Origin: Berberis thunbergii
Lineage: Eukaryota; Streptophyta; Magnoliopsida; Ranunculales; Berberidaceae
NCBI GenBank assembly: GCA_003290165.1
Contig: QNQO01006246.1
Coordinates: forward strand, 1-64,000
Reading direction: 5' to 3'
DNA length: 64,000 nt
Shown here one piece after another: positions 32,614 through 43,715 of this stretch (position 1 is its first letter; each line of letters begins with the position of its first letter). The notes under the pieces were generated by a model that saw only the letters and a list, made by a program, of their open reading frames with translations, was not told the DNA's origin and made no database searches. The translations under genes were made by a program, and so were the position numbers.

Positions 32614-33302
32614 CAAGGAAGTACGGTGTCTTCGAAAAATTGTCGTATCTATGTCCGACATGTATTCGACACTGACACTCGCTCGACACGCATCGAACAC
32701 GTGGTCAATGTATCGGCAAGTTTCAGACACATGGTCATGTGGTCAACGTGTCGGACAACCATATAATACACCCGAAACTTGGTCAGGACACAGTAAAGAC
32801 TTAGCAACCAATTTTTTTTTTTTTACTTATAATATGTGCAAATAATCACCTAATTTAATGGTTGTTGATCCATATGAAGTGAACGACTATTTCAATTGAG
32901 ATTCAAGATAAATAGGGCAAAAAGCCACTAATGTATAAAGATAGTCTATGCTTCTTAAGCTTTTCTTCTTCTTCTCTCATTTGTTTTCTCTCCCCTACTT
33001 CTCTACCATATTCTATACTTTGTTTTTTCTTACAATGAAGTGTCATCTTCTTTTCCACCTTTACACCTCTGCTTCTCTACGTTTTTTCTTCTTCAAGTTT
33101 TTTTCTACTTTTTTTTTACTTGAAACAAAGATGAAGACACTTTAGGAAGACACTTTATTAGATTATTGATTATGTTTATATGACTTGTTTAAAAAAAATT
33201 AGTGTGATGTGTCGACGTGTCCCAAATCCTACCTTTTGAAAAATTGTCAAGTCGCCGTGTCATGTCCGACACCATGCGCGTGTCTGTGTCCATGCATCCT
33301 TG
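32614..33302. mobile_element. hAT-type element, CAAGGATGCAC family, inside the NUPT
   Basis: Ends are CAAGGAAGTACGG (left) and, reverse-complemented, CAAGGATGCATGG (right). The TSD is perfect: CTCTACAA at 32606-32613 and 33303-33310. Terminal CGTGTC/GACACG motifs and a TCAAAAGGTAGGA-type block match the elements at 4758 and 33768, but in opposite orientation. 689 bp, non-coding. Confidence 0.92.
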
Positions 33303-33402
33303 CTCTACAATGATATGGATGGATTATTTCCTTTATCCAAGTGTGCAAGAGATTTTATAGCTGCGCTTAAAAGCCGATACTCTACCATTGAGTTAGCAAC
33401 TT
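33303..33402 (-). other. Plastid-derived DNA (NUPT), trnK-UUU 5' exon plus intron start
   Basis: On the - strand, GTTGCTAACTCAATGGTAGA and GTATCGGCTTTTAAG are the 5' half of plastid tRNA-Lys(UUU), directly followed by the beginning of its group II intron (GCGCAGCTATAAAATC, CACACTTGGATAAAGGAAAT). Only the 5' exon is present and it is mutated (AGTATCGG for AGTACTCGG), so this is not a functional tRNA gene. Confidence 0.75.
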
Positions 33403-33767
33403 GAATAAATGCAAGCATGGTGTGTAGGTATGATCAGAATCACAATAGAAGTACAGAGGTTGGATCGCTGTCCCATCAAAAGATTAACCCAGAAAAAAAC
33501 ATCAGTGCAGATCATGTACTATAAGTCTACTACGGACTGGCTTGTAGCCCAAGTCATCTCCTTGCCTGTAACATGAATAACTCTACTCCACTTACCCATG
33601 AAATATTGGCCTATCCTTTCCAAACATAAATAGCGCGAATCAGCAATTGGGCTTTTAAGCTACTTAACCGAGAAATACCACAATCTCCGACCTGCCATGG
33701 ATATGACATCCCAATCAAGTATTTTCATGAAAGTAGCTTTTCAGTACCATCATCACTTCATTAAAAC
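33403..33767. other. Spacer between NUPT and the next hAT element
   Basis: No gene or repeat recognised. It may continue the intron of the FAR1-related leader. Confidence 0.35.
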
Positions 33768-34288
33768 CAAGGATGCACGGACTCGGACACGGACACGGAC
33801 ACGGATACGACACGGCAACTCGGCAATTTTCAAAAAAATAGGACTCGGCGACACGGTCAAACTTATTTTTTAATATATTTTTTGTAACTCATATGAACAT
33901 GAAATTATAAATAATAATAGTAAACAATCCATACATATCAATAATAAGCACAATACTCATTGTTTTATTCTACTAGTGTGGGAAGAACACATCCTCAAAT
34001 TTCAGAGACACAGAGAGTCTCATATAGTCATATTCATGAAATCAAAATATGGAAGAAGTAGAAAAAACTTTGAGGATGTGTGTTCAATCAGACATGAATC
34101 AGAGATTCAGAGCATAACAAAATCAGTATGAGTGTTGCAATATCAGCACAATACTCATTCAAAAAAAAAAAAAGCAGAAAAGAATATCAAAGATGAACCA
34201 AAGAAGAAATCCGAGAAGAGAATGATACATAGTCGCATAGACTGATAGAAGAAAATCACAGAAAAAAATAAATGAAGAAGAAAGGTAC

Positions 34289-34373
34289 CTGGAGAAGATC
34301 TCAAAAGAGTCTTGATCGACAGTCTGGAAAGGATCTCCATAAGGATGTCCTCAGAAAGTAGAGAAAGGTCCAT
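34289..34373 (-). pseudogene. F-box protein first exon (captured fragment)
   Basis: ATG at 34373 opens MDLSLLSEDILMEILSRLSI then KTLLR, which fits the first half of an F-box (LPEDIL.EILSRLPVKSLLR), the segment that docks on SKP1 in SCF ubiquitin ligases. It ends at a clean donor, TCCAG|GTACC, at 34288. The rest of the F-box (the CVCKSW part) and any substrate-binding domain are absent. A CT/GA-rich leader-like stretch and an AAACCCTAAACC motif lie upstream on the - strand. It sits entirely within the hAT element at 33768-34970. Confidence 0.6.
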
Positions 34374-34431
34374 GGCACGAAGATCTCACCTTGAATTTGC
34401 AAGTTCTGAGGATGAAATGAAACCCAAGTCA

Positions 34432-34715
34432 AAATCGATCGAACCCTCTCCCTCTCCCTCTCCCTCTCCCTCTCTGTCGACATCGACCGAAATCGATCGA
34501 ACCCTCTCTCTCTCTCCCCCTCTGTCGAAATCGACCGAAATCGATTGAACCCTCTGTCGAAGTGTCGATCGAACCCTCTGTCGAAGTGTCAATCGAACCC
34601 ATCGAACCCTCTCCCTCTGTCGATCGAACGAACCCTCTCCCTCTGTCTATCGAACCCTCTGTCGATCGAACCCTCTCCCTCTCCCTTTCTGTCGATCGAA
34701 TCCTCTCCCTCTCCC
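34432..34715. repeat. CT-rich minisatellite with TCGATCGAACCCTCTCCCTC units
   Basis: CCCTCT hexamers and TCGATCGAACC/TCGACCGAAATCG units alternate over about 280 bp. It generates long artificial open frames on both strands (Arg/Glu- or Pro/Ser-rich) that are not genes. Confidence 0.85.
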
Positions 34716-34970
34716 TTCTCTGCTTTCTCTGCTGGTTTAGGGTTTGTGGGAGGGAGGGGAACCAAATAGTCAAAGGGGAGGGTTTATTTGCAATTGACCG
34801 AGTCCGGACCGTGTCTGACCGAGTCTTGACCGTGTCCGGACCGTGGTCAACGAATTTTGACCGTTGACCACGTGTCCAATACGTGTCGGGCGCGTGTCGG
34901 ACACGAATCCGTGTCCGACACGTATTTGACTCGTGACTCGGAGGTTTTTCGAAGAGTCAGTGCATCCTTG

Positions 34971-37900
34971 ATTAAAACACATCCACATGCCCTGTTTACC
35001 ATAAATATGGACCAATTTGTATTTGTCAAAGTTGTAGCCATTGGCATCCACAACTACATGGAAGGACCCAGTCAATTATCCACGGTATGTTTATCTCATT
35101 AGATTGTGCGACAGACACGGCTTATCAGCTTATAAAGCCATGACCCTTCAAGTTTCAATGTATTATAAGATATAAACATATGCCTTGACCATAGGGTTTT
35201 TTCATTTTTCAAAGATGTTAGTTATAAAAAAAAATTCCGCTAATGCTACGTTTAGGAGCTTTGGAATCATATTTTAGTCTATATCAATACTTTTATTCCA
35301 ATTTCCAAAAAAATTTATGGATGTACAATCCATCTTACTCGCATATGTTAGAATAACATATAAAAAATTTATTAGAATTTTGAGTAGGAAACCTCGCAAA
35401 ATTGGTGTGGTTGTTTTGAGTAAGACTTGAGAGTCTATTAAATGAATGTTATTTTCTGCAAGGGCAAGTTGTTATTCTTTTCTCTGGTTGGAGTGACTCA
35501 TATCAATTATTCCTCGTTGTCCTACTGCTCTTATCGTTGTTATCAGGTTAGTAAATCTTTTGTTTCTTCCTAAGACCCCAAAAGCTGTCTGTTCAAGTCT
35601 CAAGGAGAAAAGTTTATGATTGCAATTTCTCATTGCAGTTTACAGTACATCTACCAAATCACAGTTCTTAGCCACAAACCTTTCAAATTTAACATCAACT
35701 ACATTATTTGATTCCTTCAAACTTGTTAAACAAAATCTTGAACCTCCCACAACAAGCAGGATCTTATCGGTCAATTATGGGATCATACATTTGACAATAG
35801 CGTACGCATTTATGTTGTAGATATCATGCTCATACCAATAGGTAAAGAGAGTTGATAATTGCTGACTCGACAAAGAACTTTGTGCTTTGGGTTGTCTCTC
35901 TTCAGCGGAATAGAAAATAGAAATCACTACTCTGTCTATCCCACACCAAAAACTTACCAACAAATGAAAGTTAAAAAAAAAAAAAAAAAAAAAAATATTA
36001 GCTGTATTGGTGCAAGCTTGTGAAGTACATTGATAGGTGGACCGGACAATCAAATAACCACAGAACAAAACCAAAGCACAAAGATTTATCAGACATATGG
36101 ATTGTTAAACTAACATACTTGAGAAAATGAATTTTTGAAATCCAACCGAAATTTAACAAGTCACTGTCAAAGTTTGCACATTTAACATAATAACCAGAAA
36201 AATTGCAAAACCAAATAAATCAGTAACGATTCTTTGTATGAAACAGCCATAATAACAAGAACATAATAATCTAAAGAGCAAACATAAATGAAGATGCATG
36301 AATTGTATGCAAGGGAATCTCATAAAATCGAAGAGGATGACCCTCGTCAGGTTCTACACATGGCAGTGAAAAAATCCTCAATCAAAGATGCAGCATGATC
36401 CTCAATCAAAGAGTCAATATCCTCTGCAATAGCAACTTTACAATAGCAAACTGTAAATTGTCATTGACAGGAGATCTCTTCATTGTAATATAAATTATAA
36501 TAGCTAGGAAATCTCCAAACATGGTTGAAAGACATCAATATAAAGCGCCATTGCTGTTGTGTGGTGGACTTACCCATTTACAAGTTTTCTATTTGTTATA
36601 AAGAGTGGGATGCTTGTAAACATGATCTTGAGACTATGAAATCAAGCTGAAATGGAATCCAATGATGGACCATTCGGTTTGAAATAAAAAGTGAAGGGTG
36701 CTCAGTTTTAACCAAACGAGGTTTCAATTGGTTCATGCCCCATGAAGTCGAGATGTAAATTGGTCACAAAAAATTTGCAGCTTCTTGAAGCCAGTGCAGG
36801 CTTATATCTGTTCATAAATTTTTAGGGACATTAGGCTATCCCGACTTAGAGTAGAACTCTTAAGTATTGCAATCACTTCAGTAGTGATTAGTCCCATATC
36901 CTAGTTAGATCATTTCTAAAACCGTCAATGCTCTTTCTCAAGTTATAAATACAGATTACATCTCTTCTGTAAGTTTGTTCTTAATGAAGCAACGTTTACA
37001 TCAATTATTTTGTAAGTCTGTAAAGAAGTAAACAATTGAACTGTTTTTCACTTGAGAATCATAATCTACATGTTCGACCAACCCTACCTGATTTGAAAGG
37101 ACTCGTCTTATTGAGTTCATCTCAACAAATTTCTTTTTCATTCTGATTTCAATAGGGATTTGGATTTGAGCTTGTAAACACAACTAGGACCTGTTTCTAT
37201 ACGTTCTTATACACAAAAGACTGCTGAGCACGAAATGATGTGTCAGCATTGATCTAGCTATTTGCATGTCCCGTTTATGCACTTAAGAGCCGCTGTGACC
37301 TTTTCTGCCATGATGGAATATCTTTCCATACTGGAACCTCCTAGGGAATGTAATTGGTGCAACACTCCAATCTTCTACTTGTCATAATACCATGTAAAGA
37401 GCCTATAAGATATGCATTTTGTTGAGAAACTATAGGCAGAGATCATTCAGACTAATATATTCTTCTTCTTTTATCATGATTTAAGTGTTTGATACTTGAA
37501 AAATGCATCTCACACTAAGAAAGACACTTTAGAGCCTCAAGTGGAAGAATAGGAAATCCATAGGGAGCTGAAATCTGAGAGAGAAGTTTAAAAAAATATT
37601 AAACATATCCACTAGAACAACTCAAGGTTCTGAATGAAAAATGTATCAAGAACCAACACCACAAGTTTAAATGCTAAAACATGTTCTATTCATCCAAATT
37701 AACTCAATAAGAAAAACCAAACATACCAGCAGTGATAATGAAATTTGGAGGGATCAGTTGGTTGTATTTAGTTTTCTCTCACGAGTATAAATTTCTGAAA
37801 GAACAAGAAATTTCTTTAATTGGAAAGTGAAGATAGTCACAGATTTTTAAAAAAAAAATCATAATATAATTTTGACGAAAAGTAAAAGCACAAAACCTTG

Positions 37901-38601
37901 GAAGCCACCCAAAAGATGATAAAGGAGTGTAAAAATCATAATAGAATCCTGCCTCGGAATATGACTCTGCAACCAAAAGATGATAAAGGAGTGTAAAAAT
38001 TGAACTCAACTTTGGAAATCTTACCCAGTTTAAAACTTCTCAATGTTGATTAAGGAGACACGTAACTTATCTACACTCTAATTTAACTACAAAAGTTTGG
38101 GCTATTCAAATGCCTAAGACATAAAAATATGTGTGATGATCTTCTGCAAAAACTTATGCCACATTTATTAAACACACCCAGTGGCAACATTAGATGTGGG
38201 AAGACAGTCCACTTTTCGCTTTTAAAGGAGAATTTTGTGTTACAAATGACAAGATCAGCTTGAAGTCACACTAGTTATGTCAATACCCCTTATTCCGATA
38301 GAGAAATAAATCGAAATTTGCAATTCGATTGAAAAAAAAATCTTAGGCCTGTTTGTTTTTGCCTCTTGAAATGAGCTAGCGATATTTTGCAAAATTGAAA
38401 GCTCTAACAATATTACTAAGAGTAAGACGTAAATATATAAACACAATTAATTCAAAGTAGTTTGGCTGTTCATCTTACACATGCATCATCCCCAATAACA
38501 TGATCAACCACATGTGCCTTGTATATCAAATAGAACATAAATTGAAATATGAATTAGAGGCAATAAATAAAATGCAGGGGGAAGTTTTTGAGATTGCTTA
38601 C
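34971..38601. other. Non-coding stretch, possibly leader intron of the FAR1-related gene
   Basis: No gene found. An A-run lies at 35973-35994. At 36830-37010 a TATAAATACAGATTACATCTC motif and TTCTTAATGAAGC resemble the promoter/R region of a Copia-type LTR, possibly a solo LTR, with borders unclear. Remaining open frames are short and featureless. Confidence 0.35.
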
Positions 38602-38700
38602 GTACATTGGTCGGTCGTGGAAAGAGACTGATTTCTGTGAGAGAACCGGAAGATGGCGAGAGATAGATTATGAACAAGAAATCCTGGCGCTCCCATTTCC
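38602..38700 (-). other. Possible non-coding leader exon of the FAR1-related gene
   Basis: On -, a pyrimidine-rich stretch (CTCTCGCCATCTTCCGGTTC, then CTCTCACAGAAATCAGTC) ends at a strong donor, ATGTAC|GTAAGC, at 38601. FRS genes usually have spliced leaders, and the coding exon at 32358 is preceded by an acceptor on the same strand. If joined, the leader intron would be about 6.2 kb and would contain two hAT elements and the NUPT. Inference only. Confidence 0.25.
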
Positions 38701-40905
38701 AGGATTTGCATGCCCAGTATTAGGGTTGCTATGCTTATGCAGGGTATAACGGGATACAAAGTTGATTTCTTCATAACACCTCTTGCCCCCTTTGGATCAC
38801 CTCCTTGAGATGTGTAAAACCATGTGTTTTTTCTTTTTTCTTTTTGGAAGTTACTAGTGGACAGTGGTTTCAATTGATGACAACTCAACTTCTAGCAATT
38901 GACTCAACTAACCCAAAAGAAGTTCACGCCATCGTATGGACATATTGTTCATGATTGGATTACTTTGTGTTTTGGAATTGCATGCAAAACTGATAATAAT
39001 ATTATTGATTTGGAAATTTTGTGTCATCTCTCGCGGATAGATTAATCATCACCATCAATTTAAGATCAGGTACCTAGGCCGTACATTGGGATTTTATCAC
39101 CCTTGTACACCATCAATTTAAAATTTGTAGAAAGATTTTTTTTTTTTTTTTTTTTTTGCGTGACGTATTTTCACACTCGCATGAACATTCTTTGAGAATA
39201 AAAAAAATTGTCTAGTGAAGTTATTTCGATAGTAAAACAAGCATTATATATGTTCTCAAATCAAAGAAGTACAAGTAATTTTTAAATTATTTCTTTATTC
39301 TTTTAAGTGGATATCTTGAATTTCCATTATTGTGCCACGATTAAAGTAAAAATTGGCTTATATGTGTATAACCCTAAACTTGATCTAGTGTGCAATTATT
39401 GGTTAGCTAATAAAAAGGGTAGCATCTAGATTAGGGTTGTTTTTCGGACGGATCATATCGAAAACAGGTGTTTTGATTCGCGTTCCAAAATCTTTTAGAA
39501 TTAAAATTCGTTTCCAATTAGAATTGAAATTTCTCGATGAAAATCTTTTTTTGAAAAACTTTAGCATTTCACTTTTCGAAATTTGAGGGTTTTTTTGGAA
39601 AAAAAAAAATTTGGAATTGAATTTCAAAAAATGGGATTAGACTCAATTAAATTTTTTGAATTTTACTTTTCGGATTTTTTTTTGGAAAAATTTGTGGATT
39701 TTTCATTTCCAATTCAGAATTCAACATATGATAACTCAATTCTAGTTAAAATTTTCAAGGAAATTAGGAATATGACATTTCAGAAATTTCAATTAACAAT
39801 TTTGTAATTTTCGTATAATAATTACTATTGGATTCCTTTTTAATATAACATTTAGATACAAGAAATTCATGAGTGGTAGTTGTAGAGATTAAGGATGGAT
39901 AGGTTTCGATGGTGAATTGGTGATAGAATTAAAAAAAAATCATGGAGGAAGATGAGTTGAGTGAGGATATAATAGTGGAGTTGCAAAGATCGCAACATAA
40001 GGGAGGGAATGAAGAGGAAGAGAAGTTTTGATATTTTTTATTTATTTATTTATTATTATTATTTTTTATAACTTTAGCTACCATTAATTTTTGCCTACTT
40101 TCGTTTGAACCCCATTTCAAGGTGTGGGTATTATCGTCCTCTAATTATCCTTGACCAATCAACCGCATTGACTTAAAAGTTCCTTCCAAAAATAGGGGTT
40201 AGACTTAATTAAAGTATAAAATAAAAGACAAATTTATTGGGCATGTTGGGGCTCATGATGTATGTGATCGTATTTCACTAATGTTACTTTGATCAATGAA
40301 GTTTTGATATGTTCTAGGCAAAATCTTCTAAGATATGATCTAACTCTTTTTGTGTGCGTGGACCTGATTAAATTAGCATGGTTGAAAGAAGATAAAGATC
40401 GAAAGACCACTTAGAAGACCATTACAGTGACGAATTCTTTTTCTTCAATTCAATATATGACACGGTTTTGCTATCAAATATTAAAATGTTGGAGAAACGT
40501 ATGGTAGTTATACCATGGTATGGGGACCTAAAATCCTTGAAGTGAGACAAAATGATTAGTTAATCAACCCTATAACACCACGATCAAAGGGTCTCAGTGG
40601 TTATCATCCCATTTACAATCATCATCATTCATCAATATTCCCCAACCCCTCACACTCCCAACTTAGGGGAAAAAACTCATGGGTTTTATCACTAACATCA
40701 CGTTAAATTAAGGGTACCTCTAAGAAATTTTTTTACACCACCAATCTATCGCCTGCAATCATATCGTTAAATCCATCACTGCTAGCCACCACTACCTCCA
40801 CACCTACTACCCCTTCATTCAACGGACCATCACCAACCATCATCACCAATTAAAGCCCTAGTTGAGTTTTAGAGCGGCACACGATGAACATATGCCATAG
40901 TTTGC
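38701..40905. other. Intergenic, nothing recognised
   Basis: AT-rich. T-run at 39140-39158; A/T-rich low-complexity stretch at 39420-39800 that yields spurious open frames on both strands. Confidence 0.35.
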
Positions 40906-41622
40906 ATGAGATGGGGTCCTAAAGGATCAACTTGGGTGGGCATCCCATCCCGCAATCTTGATCATGTCCCGGTCTCATCCCTTCCCAATTTTTTTCGGGT
41001 TTTTTTGGGGTTGATCAAACTCATCCCGATCTAGAGTGAATGAGATCAGGATAGAGATTTTCCATTCCGTCCCGAACTTAATTATTTAATATTTATTATT
41101 ATTAATTTTAATCAACTACTTTCTAAATGAAAGTTTGGGATGAGTTGAAATTAAATCAAAACATTTAGAAAATTTACATGTTTGATTTGGTACTCTTTGT
41201 TTATATAGAAACTTCAATTTAGATATTTTATGTTAAATAGAACCCATGAAAATTTATGTTTTTCACATTTTAGATTGGTTATAGGACAATCATTCTTGTA
41301 GAAAAATAAAGGCAAATGATAGTTTGTTTAAGTTTTGCACTATGAGTTATATGTATAACTAGTGTATCACATAAATGATGTTTAACATAAAAAAAATTTG
41401 TAAGTTCATTGAACCATAAATTTTATATGAATTTAATATTGTTACGATGAAAGTTACATGTATATAAATTTGACATCATTAGTGTTTGAGCAATGTGAGA
41501 TGAAATTCTTTTGTTATTCTTTATTAGATGACTATTTAGTATATGCTCATCCCATCCCATCTCAAACGAACGGGACGAGACATGGATGAGGTCCACCCCA
41601 TCCCATGCCCATCCTTAATCAA
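40906..41622. mobile_element. Candidate DNA transposon with CATCCCATCCC ends
   Basis: The left side (AAGGATCAACTTGGGTGGGCA then CCCATCCCG) and the reverse-complemented right side (AAGGATGGGCATGGGATGGGG) share AAGGAT and GGGCAT motifs, and both subterminal regions repeat CATCCCATCCC/GGGACGAG. No TSD could be defined. Confidence 0.35.
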
Positions 41623-41876
41623 TTGCATTTTTTTAACAAATGGATTGGTAATTGTGTCCTCTACTGTAATTTTCCTTGCATGTAATTGAAAAAACATGAT
41701 ATACTAAAATGTCTAAACATGAAACATGTTGTCAAGGAATGATTTCTAAAAAAAATTCAAAATTTCACGAAAATTTTTTTTTTTTTTTCGAGTTACCGAA
41801 ATTTCTTTCAAAAGTCGAAACTATTCATTTCTTCGTTAGGCCAATCTCAATTTCTCTACATTTTTATCCGTTTTAA

Positions 41877-42442
41877 TAGGGGTGGGCAATGTCGGTTCGG
41901 TTCGGTTCGGTTTTGAGCCCCAAACCGATTTCGAACCGATTTAATTCGGTTTGTCAAAAACTCAAACCGAAATCGAATTTTGTATTTGTAAACCGATGAA
42001 TTCGGTTGAACCGAATTTCGGATCGGTTCGGTTTGGTTGGACCGAAATTTCAGGCTCAAGCATTTGAAAGAATTTCATTAAAACATGTCCAATTTTTTTA
42101 CAGGTCCAATTTTTTTATAGACTCAATTTTTAGCCCAAAATTGAAAACTTTGAGAGAATGGGGTGATTTAGTGCAACAGGGTGTATTGCAATGCATTTGT
42201 TGCACTAATCAAGTATTGACACCTACTTTTTATTTAGTTATTTATATATATTTAATTAATCGGTCGGTTCGGTTATAAATCGGTCGGTTCAAAATCGTAA
42301 ACCGATTTTGAACCGTTTATAATCGGTTCGGTTCGGTTTAAATTATTTTCTTTCTACTCATATTTCGGTTCGGTTACCAAACCGAATTTGAAAATCGGTT
42401 CTGTCGGTTAACCGAATTTAAATCGGTTTTTGCCCACCCCTA
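41877..42442. mobile_element. hAT-type element, TAGGGGTGGGCA family
   Basis: TIR TAGGGGTGGGCAA / TTTGCCCACCCCTA, 13 of 13. Perfect 8-bp TSD CGTTTTAA at 41869-41876 and 42443-42450. Both subterminal regions are filled with CGGTTCGGTT/AACCGAACCG arrays in opposite orientation. 566 bp and non-coding. Confidence 0.95.
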
Positions 42443-42570
42443 CGTTTTAACATTAGTTTAGTATTACAATTTTGTTATATAAGTGATTCTTATGCAATAT
42501 ATTAATTGTATGACATTATGTCTTCCCATACTCTTTATTTAGTATATAAGAGTTTAAAATGCTTAAATTG

Positions 42571-42913
42571 TAGGGTTGAAAACCGAATCGACTTTGGTCG
42601 GTTTCAAAATTTTCAGACCGAACCAACCATTAACAAAACTGAACCGATCTACTTTATGCAAATCGTAACTGAACCGAACCGACTAAAATCGAACTGACCG
42701 ACTATTTTAAACATATTATATTATTTTTACATAAATTATATATTATTTATTATATATATTCAGTCGGTTCGGTTTAATCGGTTAAAATCACATAGAAATC
42801 GAAAACTAAACCAACAACTTCAACTTTGAATTTTTTAAAATCGAACCAAACCGAACCGATCGATTAGGTTTTTATCGGTTCGGTCGGTTTGATCACTTTT
42901 TTGTTTGACCCTA
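42571..42913. mobile_element. hAT-type element related to the TAGGGGTGGGCA family
   Basis: Ends are TAGGGTTGAAAACCGA and, reverse-complemented, TAGGGTCAAACAAAAAA. Flanks TTAAATTG (42563-42570) and TTAAACTG (42914-42921) match at 7 of 8. Subterminal TCGGTTCGG and AACCGAACCG arrays occur as in the neighbour at 41877, 130 bp away. 343 bp. Confidence 0.75.
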
Positions 42914-43162
42914 TTAAACTGTATTGATAACTTCAAAATTGCAATAAATGTTTTTACAGGTTTTTCTATATACTAAATATTTCACGAAATATTTCTTAAA
43001 ATCAACTTACCGAAATTACCTGGAAAAACGAAATCACAATCCTTGCATGTTGTTTATGTAGAATTGATTGTTGAAACTTGAGACTATAAGAGGACTAAAA
43101 GATCTATATAACCTAACTCATTTCCTCATTGAGAAATGTTTTATTTTCTGTTTCAAAAGAGT
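42914..43162. other. Short spacer, nothing recognised
   Basis: Holds no coding or repeat signature. Confidence 0.3.
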
Positions 43163-43715
43163 ATGAAGGCTCTTTGTGCTATCGTGGTGCTTTTGGGAGT
43201 ATTGACTTTTAGAGGAATAAAAATTGAGTGCGGGAGATCATCACAAATAGATCTATTTTACTCTCGGCTATTAGTGATAAATTGTCAATTCTCTAAAAGC
43301 TCGAACTTATAGAGAGGGTCAATCCAATCATATATCAAGTGAAAGCGAAACAGGGTCGTGGGAATACAACTATATTTGTGGGTACTAATTGTACAACTAC
43401 ACCGTAAATTCACACGGTACTATTGTGGAAAGACACATGGGCAATTTTAGGCCCATGGATAGTTGGAGTGGGCTTAATATTCCAACAATTAGTTTCCAAA
43501 AACTCACAACATTCTTGACTGATTATGGAGTAGTGGGTGATGGCAAAACTTCAAATACAGAAGCTTTCAAGGCAGCCATAGTATAGATTATTTAAGTAAA
43601 TTTTCATCGGATGGTGGGGTCCAACTCATTGTTCCACCTGATAAATGGGTTACTGGTGCCTTCATTCTCACCTATAATTTCACTATCTTCATCCAAAAAG
43701 ATGCCACAACTTTGA
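43163..43715 (+). pseudogene. Polygalacturonase-like (GH28) fragment
   Basis: GH28 enzymes cut pectin in the cell wall. An ATG at 43163 opens a hydrophobic leader (MKALCAIVVLLGVLTF) like a secretion signal. After a gap with stops, another frame gives FLTDYGVVGDGKTSNTEAFK (from about 43507), the conserved N-terminal motif of plant polygalacturonase-like proteins (family pattern LTDFGGVGDGKTSNT.AF). A TAG follows at 43585; then, in a shifted frame, SDGGVQLIVPPDKWVTGAF and an IFIQKDA segment match the next family blocks (SDGGAQL.VP.GKWLTGSF, LHKDA). Stops and frameshifts break it, and the catalytic region is missing. It is an N-terminal relic. Confidence 0.7.

Larger units (their letters stand above)
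33768..34970. mobile_element. hAT-type element, CAAGGATGCAC family, carrying an F-box exon
   Basis: TIR CAAGGATGCAC on the left and GTGCATCCTTG on the right, 11 of 11. Perfect 8-bp TSD ATTAAAAC at 33760-33767 and 34971-34978. Subterminal arrays of GGACACGG (left) and CGTGTCGGACACG-like motifs (right). 1203 bp, no transposase. The interior holds a CT-rich repeat region and a first exon of an F-box gene on the - strand. Confidence 0.95.

Noticed and set aside
33372..33402. Apparent tRNA-Lys gene on the - strand
   Set aside because: Only the 5' half is present, followed by plastid intron sequence, with a changed stem; it is part of a NUPT.
34386..34867. Several overlapping open frames of 70-115 codons, Arg/Glu-rich or Pro/Ser-rich
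   Set aside because: They arise from the CT-rich minisatellite inside the hAT element; low complexity on both strands.
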